This document shows, in pieces, positions 35,372 to 43,627 of a stretch of DNA of 64,000 nucleotides (position 1 is its first letter; the number at the start of each line of letters is the position of its first letter). The translations under genes were made by a program, and so were the position numbers. Below the pieces are notes generated by a model. That model made no database searches. It was not told where the DNA came from and saw only the letters and a list, made by a program, of their open reading frames with translations. This stretch comes from JAHRAW01 sp965203265 (GTDB lineage Bacteria; Pseudomonadota; Gammaproteobacteria; Arenicellales; Poriferihabitantaceae): positions 2,108,001 through 2,172,000 of the forward strand of contig CBDBBV010000002.1 in the NCBI GenBank assembly GCA_965203265.1, given 5' to 3'.

Positions 35372-38113
35372 ATGCACCGGCGAATAGAGCAAATGGCCGC
35401 AACAACCAATAACCGCAATCTATCTTCCGGCGCGCGCTTCTACAAGTGCGCGTTGCAAGTGAATCCGCACGGTTACGCTGAAAAATTCCGTGGGCAACCG
35501 CTTGAGGGAGACGCGCTCAGCCACGCCCAAGCAATCGTTGAAAAAGCGTTGGAGGCGGGTATTGAGGTGCTTGCTATTACCAACCACAATGATGTGAGTG
35601 GCATCGCCGCCTTTCGGGCGGCCGCCCGAAATCACGCGAGCCAATCTGCCGTAAATCGCCGGATCCACATCATCCCCGGTTTCGAACTGTCCTCCAGCGA
35701 GGGCGTGCACATTTTGTGTCTGTACCCTCCTGACACCAGCGACGACCAGCTTGACCGCTTTCTCGGAGAGTTCAGCATTCGCCAACTCGGCCCGTCTTCC
35801 ACACTTTCCAAAAAGACTTTTTCAGAAGTGTTGGATCTCGTCCATAACAGCCAAAACGGGATTACTATCGCCGCACACTCCACCCAGAAAAATGGTCTAT
35901 TTAAGGTTCTATCGGGTCAGTCACGAATCCATGCATGGCGGGACAAGAACCTGCTCGCGATCCAGATCCCTGGCACCATCAAGGATTTGCCGCAGGATAT
36001 CGGTAAAATCGTAGAGAATCGGGACACCGAGTATTTTCGCACGCACACCCCGGAAAATGACCGCGCAATTGCTGTCGTCAACGCGAAAGACGTCGTGGAG
36101 GTCGAGGACCTCGATATTAAGTCGGCGACCTGCTGGATAAAAATGCAGGAAGTTACGATTGAAGGATTGCGCCAGGCTTTCTTGGACCCGGGTTCGCGCA
36201 TTCGCCGGAACTCCACGGAAGGGAAATTCTTTCCCGGCAATCACATAGAGATGCTGGAGATAGCTTGGGAAGGCGGATTCCTCGACGGCATCACCATACC
36301 CCTCAACCCGAATCTGAATGTACTCATCGGTGGGCGCGGCACCGGTAAATCGACTGTTGTCGAGAGCATTCGTAGCGTACTTGGGCTAACCCCCATTGGC
36401 AAGGAAGCACTCAAGGCACATGAGGGAATTGTGCATCAAGTGCTACGCAACGGCACGAAGATTTCACTTCGCGTTCGCGTGCAACATCCCGTGCCGCGAG
36501 AGTATCGCATCGAACAGACTATTCCCAATCCGCCGCTGGTGCGAGACGAGAACGGCGAGGAATTGCGCCGCACGCCAACCGATATTCTTCCCAAAATCGA
36601 GGTCTACGGCCAGCACGAAATATCCGAGATCACAAGAAATCCGGACAAACTCACCCATCTGCTGGAACGCTTTGTTTCGCGCGATGATTCTCACGCCAGC
36701 CGAAAGGAGTCGGTGCGCCGCGCCCTCGAAAAAAATCGCCGCGCTATATGCGAAACACGCACCGAGATCGAGGCGATTGAAGAGCGTCTCGCCGCGCTCC
36801 CCGGATTGGAAGAAACGCACAAGCAATTTCAGGAAGCGGGCATGGAAGAGCGCTTGCGGGAGCAGAGTCTACTTGAACGCGAGGAGGAGTTGCTCGGCTC
36901 GGTTCCGCACCGTCTTGCACCATTCAAGGATGCGCTGGAGATTATTCGAAGAGAACTGCCAATCGATCGTACCTTCTTGTCAAAACAGGCGCTTGAGGAG
37001 CTGCCGGGGCGGGATATTCTTTCCCAAATGAACAGTGCGCTTGTCGATCTGGAGACGGAAATGAAGCGCATTGCTACCAAGATGGAGCAGGCGTTGACAC
37101 TCGCAGATCAAGGCATCGAAAAGGTTCAAACGGCTTGGGATATACGAAAGCGGCAGGTTCAAGCCGAGTACGAGAAAATTCTGCGCGATCTGCAGAAATC
37201 GAGCATTGACGGGGAAGAATTCATGCGCCTGCGCCGCCGAATTGAGGGATTGCGTCCACTCAAGGAGCGTCTAACACCTCTGCAGCAACTGGAAGAAGAG
37301 CACGACAAACAGCGCCGCATACTGCTTGCCGAGTGGGAAGACATCAAGGCGGACGAATTCCACACTCTGGACAAGGCGGCAAAGAAGGTTAGCCGGGAAC
37401 TTCGTGATCGCGTAAAAGTTGAAGTAACGAGCGCGGGAAATCGTGAGCCGCTATTCAGTCTACTGCGCAAAGAGATCGGCGGGCGCATGTTGGAGGCCAT
37501 CGCTAGCCTACAGAAAACGGACGAGCTATCCCTTACGCAATTCGTCGACGCATGCCGATCTGGAGCCGAAGCGCTACGCACGACCTACGGCTTCACGCCC
37601 CACCAAGCGGAACAGCTCGCGGGGAGCGAGGCTGAAGTGCTTATGCGGATCGAGGAGCTGGAGCTTGCGCCGACGACGACGATTAGTCTCAACACCGCAC
37701 CAACGGGAGAATTACAGGCGTTGCAATCTCTGGAAGCACTTTCGACGGGGCAAAAAGCAACGGCGGTACTCCTCCTTCTGCTCCTCGAATCCGGCGCTCC
37801 GCTGATTGTCGACCAACCCGAGGATGACCTCGACAATCGCTTCATCACCGAGGGGGTCGTACCGCGAATGCGCGAGGGGAAGCAGCGCAGGCAATTCATC
37901 TTCTCGACTCACAATGCGAACATTCCCGTGCTGGGCGATGCCGAATTGATCGTCGGATTGTCCGCCGCCGGTGAGGCGGGCAGTGGGCGGGCGCATGTTG
38001 ACCCCGCGCACGCCGGATCGATCGACACGGACTCAGTACGCGAACTCGTGGAAGAGATTCTCGAGGGCGGCCATGAGGCGTTCGAGAAGCGGCGGCGAAA
38101 GTACGGATTCTGA
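35372..38113 (+). CDS. PHP-domain/SMC-like ATPase (TrlF-like), defence-associated
   Basis: A 913-residue protein. The N-terminal PHP phosphoesterase part includes ITNHNDVSGIAAFR and a later TIAAHSTQ. It is followed by an SMC/RecN-type ATPase with Walker A LIGGRGTGKSTVVES (near 317-331), a long charged coiled coil (about 430-690), signature ALSTGQKATAVLLLLL and Walker B APLIVDQPEDDLDNR. The start at 35372 has GAGAAGG upstream; 35393 is an alternative. PHP domains hydrolyse phosphoesters, so a nuclease acting on DNA or tRNA is plausible. It is coupled at three bases to the Schlafen-like gene, and the pair is probably one system. Confidence 0.8.
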   Translation: MHRRIEQMAATTNNRNLSSGARFYKCALQVNPHGYAEKFRGQPLEGDALSHAQAIVEKALEAGIEVLAITNHNDVSGIAAFRAAARNHASQSAVNRRIHIIPGFELSSSEGVHILCLYPPDTSDDQLDRFLGEFSIRQLGPSSTLSKKTFSEVLDLVHNSQNGITIAAHSTQKNGLFKVLSGQSRIHAWRDKNLLAIQIPGTIKDLPQDIGKIVENRDTEYFRTHTPENDRAIAVVNAKDVVEVEDLDIKSATCWIKMQEVTIEGLRQAFLDPGSRIRRNSTEGKFFPGNHIEMLEIAWEGGFLDGITIPLNPNLNVLIGGRGTGKSTVVESIRSVLGLTPIGKEALKAHEGIVHQVLRNGTKISLRVRVQHPVPREYRIEQTIPNPPLVRDENGEELRRTPTDILPKIEVYGQHEISEITRNPDKLTHLLERFVSRDDSHASRKESVRRALEKNRRAICETRTEIEAIEERLAALPGLEETHKQFQEAGMEERLREQSLLEREEELLGSVPHRLAPFKDALEIIRRELPIDRTFLSKQALEELPGRDILSQMNSALVDLETEMKRIATKMEQALTLADQGIEKVQTAWDIRKRQVQAEYEKILRDLQKSSIDGEEFMRLRRRIEGLRPLKERLTPLQQLEEEHDKQRRILLAEWEDIKADEFHTLDKAAKKVSRELRDRVKVEVTSAGNREPLFSLLRKEIGGRMLEAIASLQKTDELSLTQFVDACRSGAEALRTTYGFTPHQAEQLAGSEAEVLMRIEELELAPTTTISLNTAPTGELQALQSLEALSTGQKATAVLLLLLLESGAPLIVDQPEDDLDNRFITEGVVPRMREGKQRRQFIFSTHNANIPVLGDAELIVGLSAAGEAGSGRAHVDPAHAGSIDTDSVRELVEEILEGGHEAFEKRRRKYGF

Positions 38114-38116
38114 TCG

Positions 38117-39352
38117 ATGAACAAAACTGAACTACTCGAACTCATCGCCAATCGGGAGAATTCGCGCGTCGAATTCAAGCGTGACGATATCCATCACGAA
38201 TCTCTGGCAAAGGAGATGTCCGCGTTGTTGAATTTCGAGGGCGGCACCATTTTTCTGGGAGTGGAAGATGATCGGCGAATTACTGGACTGAGAAAGAGCC
38301 GTGAGAAGGTCGAGGAATGGGTGATGGAAATCGCCCGGAACAACCTTCAGCCTGAGGTCAATCCCATGTGGAGCACCGTCACCATGCCGGATGGTAAGGT
38401 CGTGGGGGCGATCGAACTCCCGGTAGACAGTCCGGGCAAGCCACACAAGGCAAAGCAGGGGGCAGCGTGGGTTACATTCATTCGCGTGGGAAGTACTTCA
38501 CGCGCGGCCACTCGGGAAGAGGAAGCCCGACTTTACCAAGCGGCTCAGCTCGTCCACTACGAGGCCAAGGCCGTGCCGGGCACTAGCCTGAATGATCTCG
38601 ATATGGATCGAATCGAGAACTACTATCGGGACGTCTTGAAACGATCGGTACCGGCTCAGGCAGATATCAATGGCTGGCGGCAACTCCTGCTCAACTCCGA
38701 CCTGCTGATTGAAGTGGGAGATGATATTTGCGTATCAGTTTTTGGCCTGCTGTTGTTCGGCGAAAACCCGAACCGCCGTCTGCATCAGGCCGGAGTAACA
38801 GCGGCGGCGTTTCCCGATCTGGAGAAGGACTACAATGCGATCGATGAAGAGCGAATTCGGGGCCCGCTGACCTCACGAGTCTCAAAACGCGGTAAGGCGT
38901 TGGAAAAGGGCGTGATCGACCGCACGGTGGATTTTGTAACACGCAACATGGGAAGTGTCGCATGGCTGGAAAGCGGCCGCCGCCGCCGCAAGCGAGCATT
39001 GCCAGTTGATGCAGTACGCGAAGCGATAGTGAATGCCGTCGTACATCGCGACTACGCGCGCAACATGACCGACATAGCAGTTTTCCTCTACAAAGATCGG
39101 CTGGAAATCATCTCACCGGGTGGCCTGCCCAACGGAGTTACGGTGGAAAAAATGAAGGAAGGTATAGTTCGGGTAGCTCGCAACGAAATGCTCAAGGAAA
39201 TCCTCCGAGACTACCGCTACATCGAGCACTACGGGATGGGCGTCCGAAACCGGATCATCAAATCCATGCGGGAACACAACGGCACGGAACCTGATCTGGT
39301 CGAGGCAGATGACCGCGACAGCTTCACCGTTCGGCTCTGGAAGAAGCAGTAA
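38117..39352 (+). CDS. Schlafen/AlbA_2-type protein with C-terminal ATPase-like domain
   Basis: A 411-residue protein. The N-terminal AlbA_2 (Schlafen-like, nucleic-acid binding) domain shows ENSRVEFKRDD and EGGTIFLGVEDD. The C-terminal half has AVREAIVNAVVHRDY, RLEIISPGGLPNG and YIEHYGMGVRNR, typical of the COG2865 RecG-related, histidine-kinase-like ATPase fold. Such proteins are read as RNA- or DNA-binding regulators and effectors. It follows the PHP-ATPase by three bases. Convergent with the peroxiredoxin gene. Confidence 0.85.
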   Translation: MNKTELLELIANRENSRVEFKRDDIHHESLAKEMSALLNFEGGTIFLGVEDDRRITGLRKSREKVEEWVMEIARNNLQPEVNPMWSTVTMPDGKVVGAIELPVDSPGKPHKAKQGAAWVTFIRVGSTSRAATREEEARLYQAAQLVHYEAKAVPGTSLNDLDMDRIENYYRDVLKRSVPAQADINGWRQLLLNSDLLIEVGDDICVSVFGLLLFGENPNRRLHQAGVTAAAFPDLEKDYNAIDEERIRGPLTSRVSKRGKALEKGVIDRTVDFVTRNMGSVAWLESGRRRRKRALPVDAVREAIVNAVVHRDYARNMTDIAVFLYKDRLEIISPGGLPNGVTVEKMKEGIVRVARNEMLKEILRDYRYIEHYGMGVRNRIIKSMREHNGTEPDLVEADDRDSFTVRLWKKQ

Positions 39353-39437
39353 TAGTTAAAGCAGGCAACAGAGGGGCATTGACGTTTACCCAAGCTGAAG
39401 TCCGGGTGTGTTGATTGGGTCCCGATTCCGCCCCTAG

Positions 39438-40097
39438 TTACTTAGGCTGCCCCACCAACCTCAAATAAGGCTTCAACGCCTTCCACCCCCCCGGATACTT
39501 CAACTTAGCCTGCTCATCCGACACCGCCGGTACGATGATCACATCATCCCCGTCCTTCCAATTCACCGGCGTAGCGACTTGGTGCATCGCAGTTAGTTGC
39601 ATCGAGTCGAGGACGCGCAGGATTTCGTCGAAATTTCGGCCGGTGGTCATTGGGTAGGTCATCATCAGTTTTATGTTCTTGTCCGGGTCGATGATGTATA
39701 CCGTGCGGACGGTGGCGTTGGTCAGGGCGGTGCGGCCTTGCGAGGTGCCGCTGGTGTCGGCGGGGAACATGTTGTAGGTTTTGGCCACATTGAGGTCGGT
39801 GTCGCCGATCATGGGGAAGTTGATGGCGTGGCCCTGTGTTTCCTCGATGTCGGCGGCCCAGGCGGTGTGGTCGCTTATCGGGTCGATGCTGAGGCCGATC
39901 ACCTTGCAGTTGCGTTTGTCGAATTCGGGCTTGAGTTTGGCCACATAGCCGAGTTCGGTGGTGCATACCGGAGTGAAGTCTTTGGGATGCGAAAACAAGA
40001 TGGCCCAGCCATCGCCGATCCATTGGTGAAAGTCGATTTCGCCTTCGGTGGTTTGGGCGCGGAAGTTGGGCGCCTGATCGTTTATTCGCAGCGACAT
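39438..40097 (-). CDS. 1-Cys type peroxiredoxin (Prx6/AhpC-TSA family)
   Basis: A 219-residue peroxiredoxin that reduces hydroperoxides. The peroxidatic cysteine is in HPKDFTPVCTTELG near residue 47. There is no obvious resolving cysteine (the second, in KRNCKVIG, is conserved in Prx6-like proteins). The start 40097 follows GGGAGGG. A partial duplicate of its 5' end lies at 34911-35033. The last 90 coding bases are G/T-rich, unlike the rest. Confidence 0.93.
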   Translation of the reverse strand: MSLRINDQAPNFRAQTTEGEIDFHQWIGDGWAILFSHPKDFTPVCTTELGYVAKLKPEFDKRNCKVIGLSIDPISDHTAWAADIEETQGHAINFPMIGDTDLNVAKTYNMFPADTSGTSQGRTALTNATVRTVYIIDPDKNIKLMMTYPMTTGRNFDEILRVLDSMQLTAMHQVATPVNWKDGDDVIIVPAVSDEQAKLKYPGGWKALKPYLRLVGQPK

Positions 40098-40149
40098 GAT
40101 ATTACCCTCCCGAGTGAGTTGATTGACACGCTGGATGCGCTTGTCTGTT

Positions 40150-40158
40150 AGTATAGCA
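40150..40158 (-). promoter_or_regulatory. Extended -10 promoter of the peroxiredoxin gene
   Basis: On the minus strand TGCTATACT fits TGnTATAAT. The same core is preserved in the fragment near 35006-35016. No good -35 box is seen. Confidence 0.55.
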
Positions 40159-40257
40159 CCGCAAAGTCGAGGGGCGCCAACGCCCGCAACGACCGATGAA
40201 TCACCGCTTATTCCCAATGAAACGCCCAATGAAACCGCCGTATCCGGCCATTTTCCA

Positions 40258-40698
40258 ATGAAAGAAAGTCTCCAAACCGGTATCCGCTACAGCTACCGAA
40301 TGCAAGTTTCCCGAAACAAAACGGTACCGGCTTTGTATCCGGAATCGGACATATTTCAGGCCATGCCCGAGGTGTTCGCCACCGGATTCATGGTCGGTTT
40401 CATCGAGTTGGCCTGCAAGAAGGCGGTGATGCCCCATATCCATTGGCCGCGCGAGCAAACCGTGGGCACGCATCTGAATTTCAGCCATGCGGCGGCCACT
40501 CCCGCGGGATTGTGGGTAACCGCCAATGTGGAGTTGGTCGAGATCGATGGACGGCGGCTGACCTTCGCCGTGGAGGCCGATGACGGCTTCGACACCATCG
40601 CCAAAGGCACCCACGGGCGCTTCTTGATCGATCGGGAAAGATTCGACCGCGCAGTGGCGGCCAAGTTGGCGCGGTTTTCCGAGGACTCCGAGGGCTGA
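40258..40698 (+). CDS. Hot-dog fold thioesterase (FlK-like)
   Basis: A 146-residue thioesterase family protein. The blocks FQAMPEVFATGFMVGFIELA, TVGTHLNFSHAAATPAGLWV and FAVEADDGFDTIAKGTHGRF match the fluoroacetyl-CoA thioesterase-like (hot-dog) family. Catalysis would involve the Thr/Glu/His set; the Glu and His are present. The start at 40258 is the first in-frame ATG before the domain. Substrate is unknown. It is divergent from the peroxiredoxin. Confidence 0.8.
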   Translation: MKESLQTGIRYSYRMQVSRNKTVPALYPESDIFQAMPEVFATGFMVGFIELACKKAVMPHIHWPREQTVGTHLNFSHAAATPAGLWVTANVELVEIDGRRLTFAVEADDGFDTIAKGTHGRFLIDRERFDRAVAAKLARFSEDSEG

Positions 40699-40726
40699 TC
40701 CGCCGAGGACGCCCCCTGCGGCGTAC

Positions 40727-42079
40727 CTAGCCGCCAGTCACCTCATCCAACGCATCGCGCACGATCTCGACGATATCGTCGAGAATAGATTGCTCCGTAG
40801 TGAGCGGCGGCGCGAGGCAGATCACCTCGCTGCGCACGCGGGTGTACAGGCCGCGGCTGATCAACGCTCGATTCAGCTTGGCGCCCAAACCGAAACCGGC
40901 GTCGTACCACTCCTTGCTCGCCTTGTCGGCGACCACTTCCACGCCGGCCATCATGCCCTTTCCGCGCACATTGCCCACATGGGGATGGTCGTCCAGCGCG
41001 GCGTGCAGTTTGCCCAGCAGATAGTCGCCCTTGGTCGCCGCCTGCGCCGGCAAGTCCTCGTTTTCGATGATGTCCAGCGTGGCCAGCGCAACCGCGCAGG
41101 AGACCGGGTGGGCGCTGTAGGTGTAGGCGTGCATCCACGGCTTTTCGCGGGAGGTGATGGTTTGCGAGACCTCGTCGCTGAGGCCGATCCCCCCCAGCGG
41201 CAGCGCTCCCGAGGTGATGGATTTGGCAAATTGCATGAGGTCGGGCTGCACGCCGTAATGTTGCAAGCCGAACAGTTTGCCGGTGCGCCCGAAGCCGGTG
41301 ATGACCTCGTCCGACACCAACAGCACCTCGTAGCGATCGCAGATTTCCCGAATGCGCTTGAAATAATCCGCTTGCGGCACGATGACGCCGCCGGCGCCCT
41401 GCACCGGCTCGGCGATGAACATGGCGACGGTGTCGGCGCCCTGCTCGAGAATTTCCCGCTCCAATTCATCGGCGGCGGCGAGGCCCTGAGACGAGCCGTC
41501 TTGCGGCATCGGGTAGTGATAGGGATCCGGCGACGGGATGTGGCTGAAGCCGGGAGCCAGCGGGCCGAAATCCGCCCAGTAGCCGCTGATGCCGGTCGCG
41601 CACATGGCGCCGAAACTGACTCCGTGATACCCCCACTGGCGGCCGATCACCTTGGTTTTGTTCGGCTTCCCCTTGGTTTTCCAGTAGCTTCGAGCCACCT
41701 TGATGTTGCTGTCGGTGGATTCCCCGCCGCCGCAGGTGAAGAAGAAGTGGTTGATGTTGGGGTAGACCAGCGTGGCCAGGCGTTCCGCCAGCTCGATGGC
41801 GGGGCGATTCGAGCCGCCGGCGTAGCTCGAGCTGAAAGCCAGCTCGCCCATCTGTTTGGCCGCGGCCTCGGCCAACGCTCGGCGACCATGGCCGGCACTG
41901 ACATTCCACAGACACGACAGGCCGTCGATAAATCGATTGCCGTCCGCGTCGTACAAATACGAACCCTCTCCCCGTACCCAGATTCGGCCACTCGCATGGC
42001 CGGCGGTGTGGTGCAGGGGGTGTATCAGGTGCTGCTGATCCTTCGCCAGCAGCGCGGCATTGGATAACGGTGCGTTCAT
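40727..42079 (-). CDS. Class III aminotransferase (omega-amino acid:pyruvate type)
   Basis: A 450-residue PLP enzyme starting at 42079, with GAGGAG nine bases upstream. The PLP lysine lies in DLMQFAKSITSGALPLGG, and the Asp and flanking block in LLVSDEVITGFGRTGKLF. The N-terminal LWNVSAGHGRRALAEAA and GYHGVSFGAM are typical of omega-transaminases. It transfers amino groups from omega-amino acids or amines to pyruvate. The exact substrate is not resolved. Confidence 0.9.
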   Translation of the reverse strand: MNAPLSNAALLAKDQQHLIHPLHHTAGHASGRIWVRGEGSYLYDADGNRFIDGLSCLWNVSAGHGRRALAEAAAKQMGELAFSSSYAGGSNRPAIELAERLATLVYPNINHFFFTCGGGESTDSNIKVARSYWKTKGKPNKTKVIGRQWGYHGVSFGAMCATGISGYWADFGPLAPGFSHIPSPDPYHYPMPQDGSSQGLAAADELEREILEQGADTVAMFIAEPVQGAGGVIVPQADYFKRIREICDRYEVLLVSDEVITGFGRTGKLFGLQHYGVQPDLMQFAKSITSGALPLGGIGLSDEVSQTITSREKPWMHAYTYSAHPVSCAVALATLDIIENEDLPAQAATKGDYLLGKLHAALDDHPHVGNVRGKGMMAGVEVVADKASKEWYDAGFGLGAKLNRALISRGLYTRVRSEVICLAPPLTTEQSILDDIVEIVRDALDEVTGG

Positions 42080-42340
42080 CAATATGCTCCTCGATAGGAC
42101 AGTGGCAGGGACTCGGCGCGCGGGCCGCCCCCGCCGCAATTCATTCGTTCCCCAACCGACGATTATGACCGCCTGACGGCGGCGCGCGCAAGCGGATTTA
42201 CCCCCGATATTGAACGGAAAACCCAAAAAACCGCGACATTTTCGGCGCACGAAGCCAAGCGCGGCTGCCGCCCGGCGCGGGCGCGGTTTGCGTGCGAATG
42301 GGGTATAGTGCACACGCGCCGAGGCGCTGAGCCATCCGCC

Positions 42341-42919
42341 ATGCCCCCATCCACCCAACCCCCACCGCCGCCGCCAACGCCACCGCAAAAAGCCGCCGAC
42401 CGGATAATCGCGGTTTCCTCCCGCCGACAACGGCAAACAGTCGCCCACCTCGCCGCCGAAATCTGGCGAGACCACTATGCACCCATCATCGGCAACCCCC
42501 AAGTCGAATACATGCTGGAGAAATTCCAGTCGCTCGATGCCATCTCCGAGCAAATCGCGCATCAGGGCTACCGCTATTACCTACTGCAACACGACCACCA
42601 AGCAGTCGGCTACCTCGCCCTGCAACCGCAACAAGAAGTGCTGTTCCTCAGCAAAATCTACCTGCGAAAATCCGCCCGCGGACAGGGCCTGGGCAAACAG
42701 GCTATGTGTTTTGCCGTACAACTAGCCAACGAACTGAACCTGCCGAAAATCCGCCTAACAGTCAACAAACACAACACCATCGCCATCACCGCCTACAAAC
42801 GCTTCGGCCTCACCCGAATCGGCAAACAGGTTACCGACATCGGCGGCGGCTATGTAATGGACGATTATGTGTTTGAAGCGAAGTTGCCGATTGGGGAAAT
42901 GGGTGGGCGGGGGATATGA
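42341..42919 (+). CDS. GNAT-family N-acetyltransferase
   Basis: A 192-residue acetyltransferase. The acetyl-CoA loop is KSARGQGLGKQAM and the C-terminal part TVNKHNTIAITAYKRFGL is typical of GNAT proteins. A proline-rich N-terminal stretch precedes the domain, so the start may be later; a GTG at 42308 is also open. The stop overlaps the DUF488 gene (ATGA). The last 70 bases switch from C/A-ending to G/T-ending codons. The 260 bases upstream hold no other gene. Confidence 0.85.
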   Translation: MPPSTQPPPPPPTPPQKAADRIIAVSSRRQRQTVAHLAAEIWRDHYAPIIGNPQVEYMLEKFQSLDAISEQIAHQGYRYYLLQHDHQAVGYLALQPQQEVLFLSKIYLRKSARGQGLGKQAMCFAVQLANELNLPKIRLTVNKHNTIAITAYKRFGLTRIGKQVTDIGGGYVMDDYVFEAKLPIGEMGGRGI

Positions 42920-43536
42920 CGAACCACCCGATCTTCACCATCGGCTATTCCCATCACGCCATGGAAGATTTTCTCGCGTTGTTGGCGAAGCACCGCGTTA
43001 CCGCTCTGGCGGATGTGCGCTCGGCGCCTTATAGCCGTTTCAGCGCCCACTTCAATCGCGATGTGATTCCAGCCGCGCTCAAGTCCAACGGCATTCGCTA
43101 TGTGTACCTTGGGCGCGAACTCGGCGGGCGCCCGGACGATCCTGCTTGCTATGTGGACGGGCGAACCTGCTACGAAAAAGTCGCGCAAACGCGCATTTTT
43201 CGCGATGGCATCGCGCGGGTTGTGAAGGGCGCCGCGCAATACCGCACGGCACTCATGTGCGCGGAAAAGGAACCTCTGGACTGCCACCGGACGTTGCTCG
43301 TGGCGCGCGCGTTGACTGCTGAGGGTGTCGATGTCATCCATATCCTCGCCACCGGCGAACTCGAGCCGCAGGCTAGGACGATGGATCGCCTGATGATGAG
43401 GTTCGGCCTGAATCCGGACGGCGATCTGTTTCAATCGCGAGAGCAACTGATCGCACAGGCGATCGCGCAACAGGCTGGGCGTGTTGCCTTTGTGCACGAA
43501 GATACCGATTCGTTGCCGAGGCGGGAAGTCCAATGA
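42916..43536 (+). CDS. DUF488 family protein
   Basis: A 206-residue DUF488 protein, with FTIGYSHHAMEDFLALLAKH, DVRSAPYSRF and LMCAEKEPLDCHRTLLVA in the usual order. The function of the family is not established. The conserved Cys/His cluster near the third motif suggests a catalytic or metal role. Coupled to the acetyltransferase upstream and followed by the second type I RM operon. Confidence 0.88.
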   Translation: MTNHPIFTIGYSHHAMEDFLALLAKHRVTALADVRSAPYSRFSAHFNRDVIPAALKSNGIRYVYLGRELGGRPDDPACYVDGRTCYEKVAQTRIFRDGIARVVKGAAQYRTALMCAEKEPLDCHRTLLVARALTAEGVDVIHILATGELEPQARTMDRLMMRFGLNPDGDLFQSREQLIAQAIAQQAGRVAFVHEDTDSLPRREVQ

Positions 43537-43627
43537 GAATCGCACCATCGGCTTCACCGCCTGCCTGCAAATGCGGATGGGTGGCGGTGGTACAATCTGG
43601 GTAGCCCGTACAAAAAGTAGAAGTCCC

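Noticed and set aside
35221..35412. A 63-codon frame starting at the hsdS remnant stop
   Set aside because: No domain and it overlaps the PHP-ATPase start; kept only as a possible decayed gene, not as a CDS.
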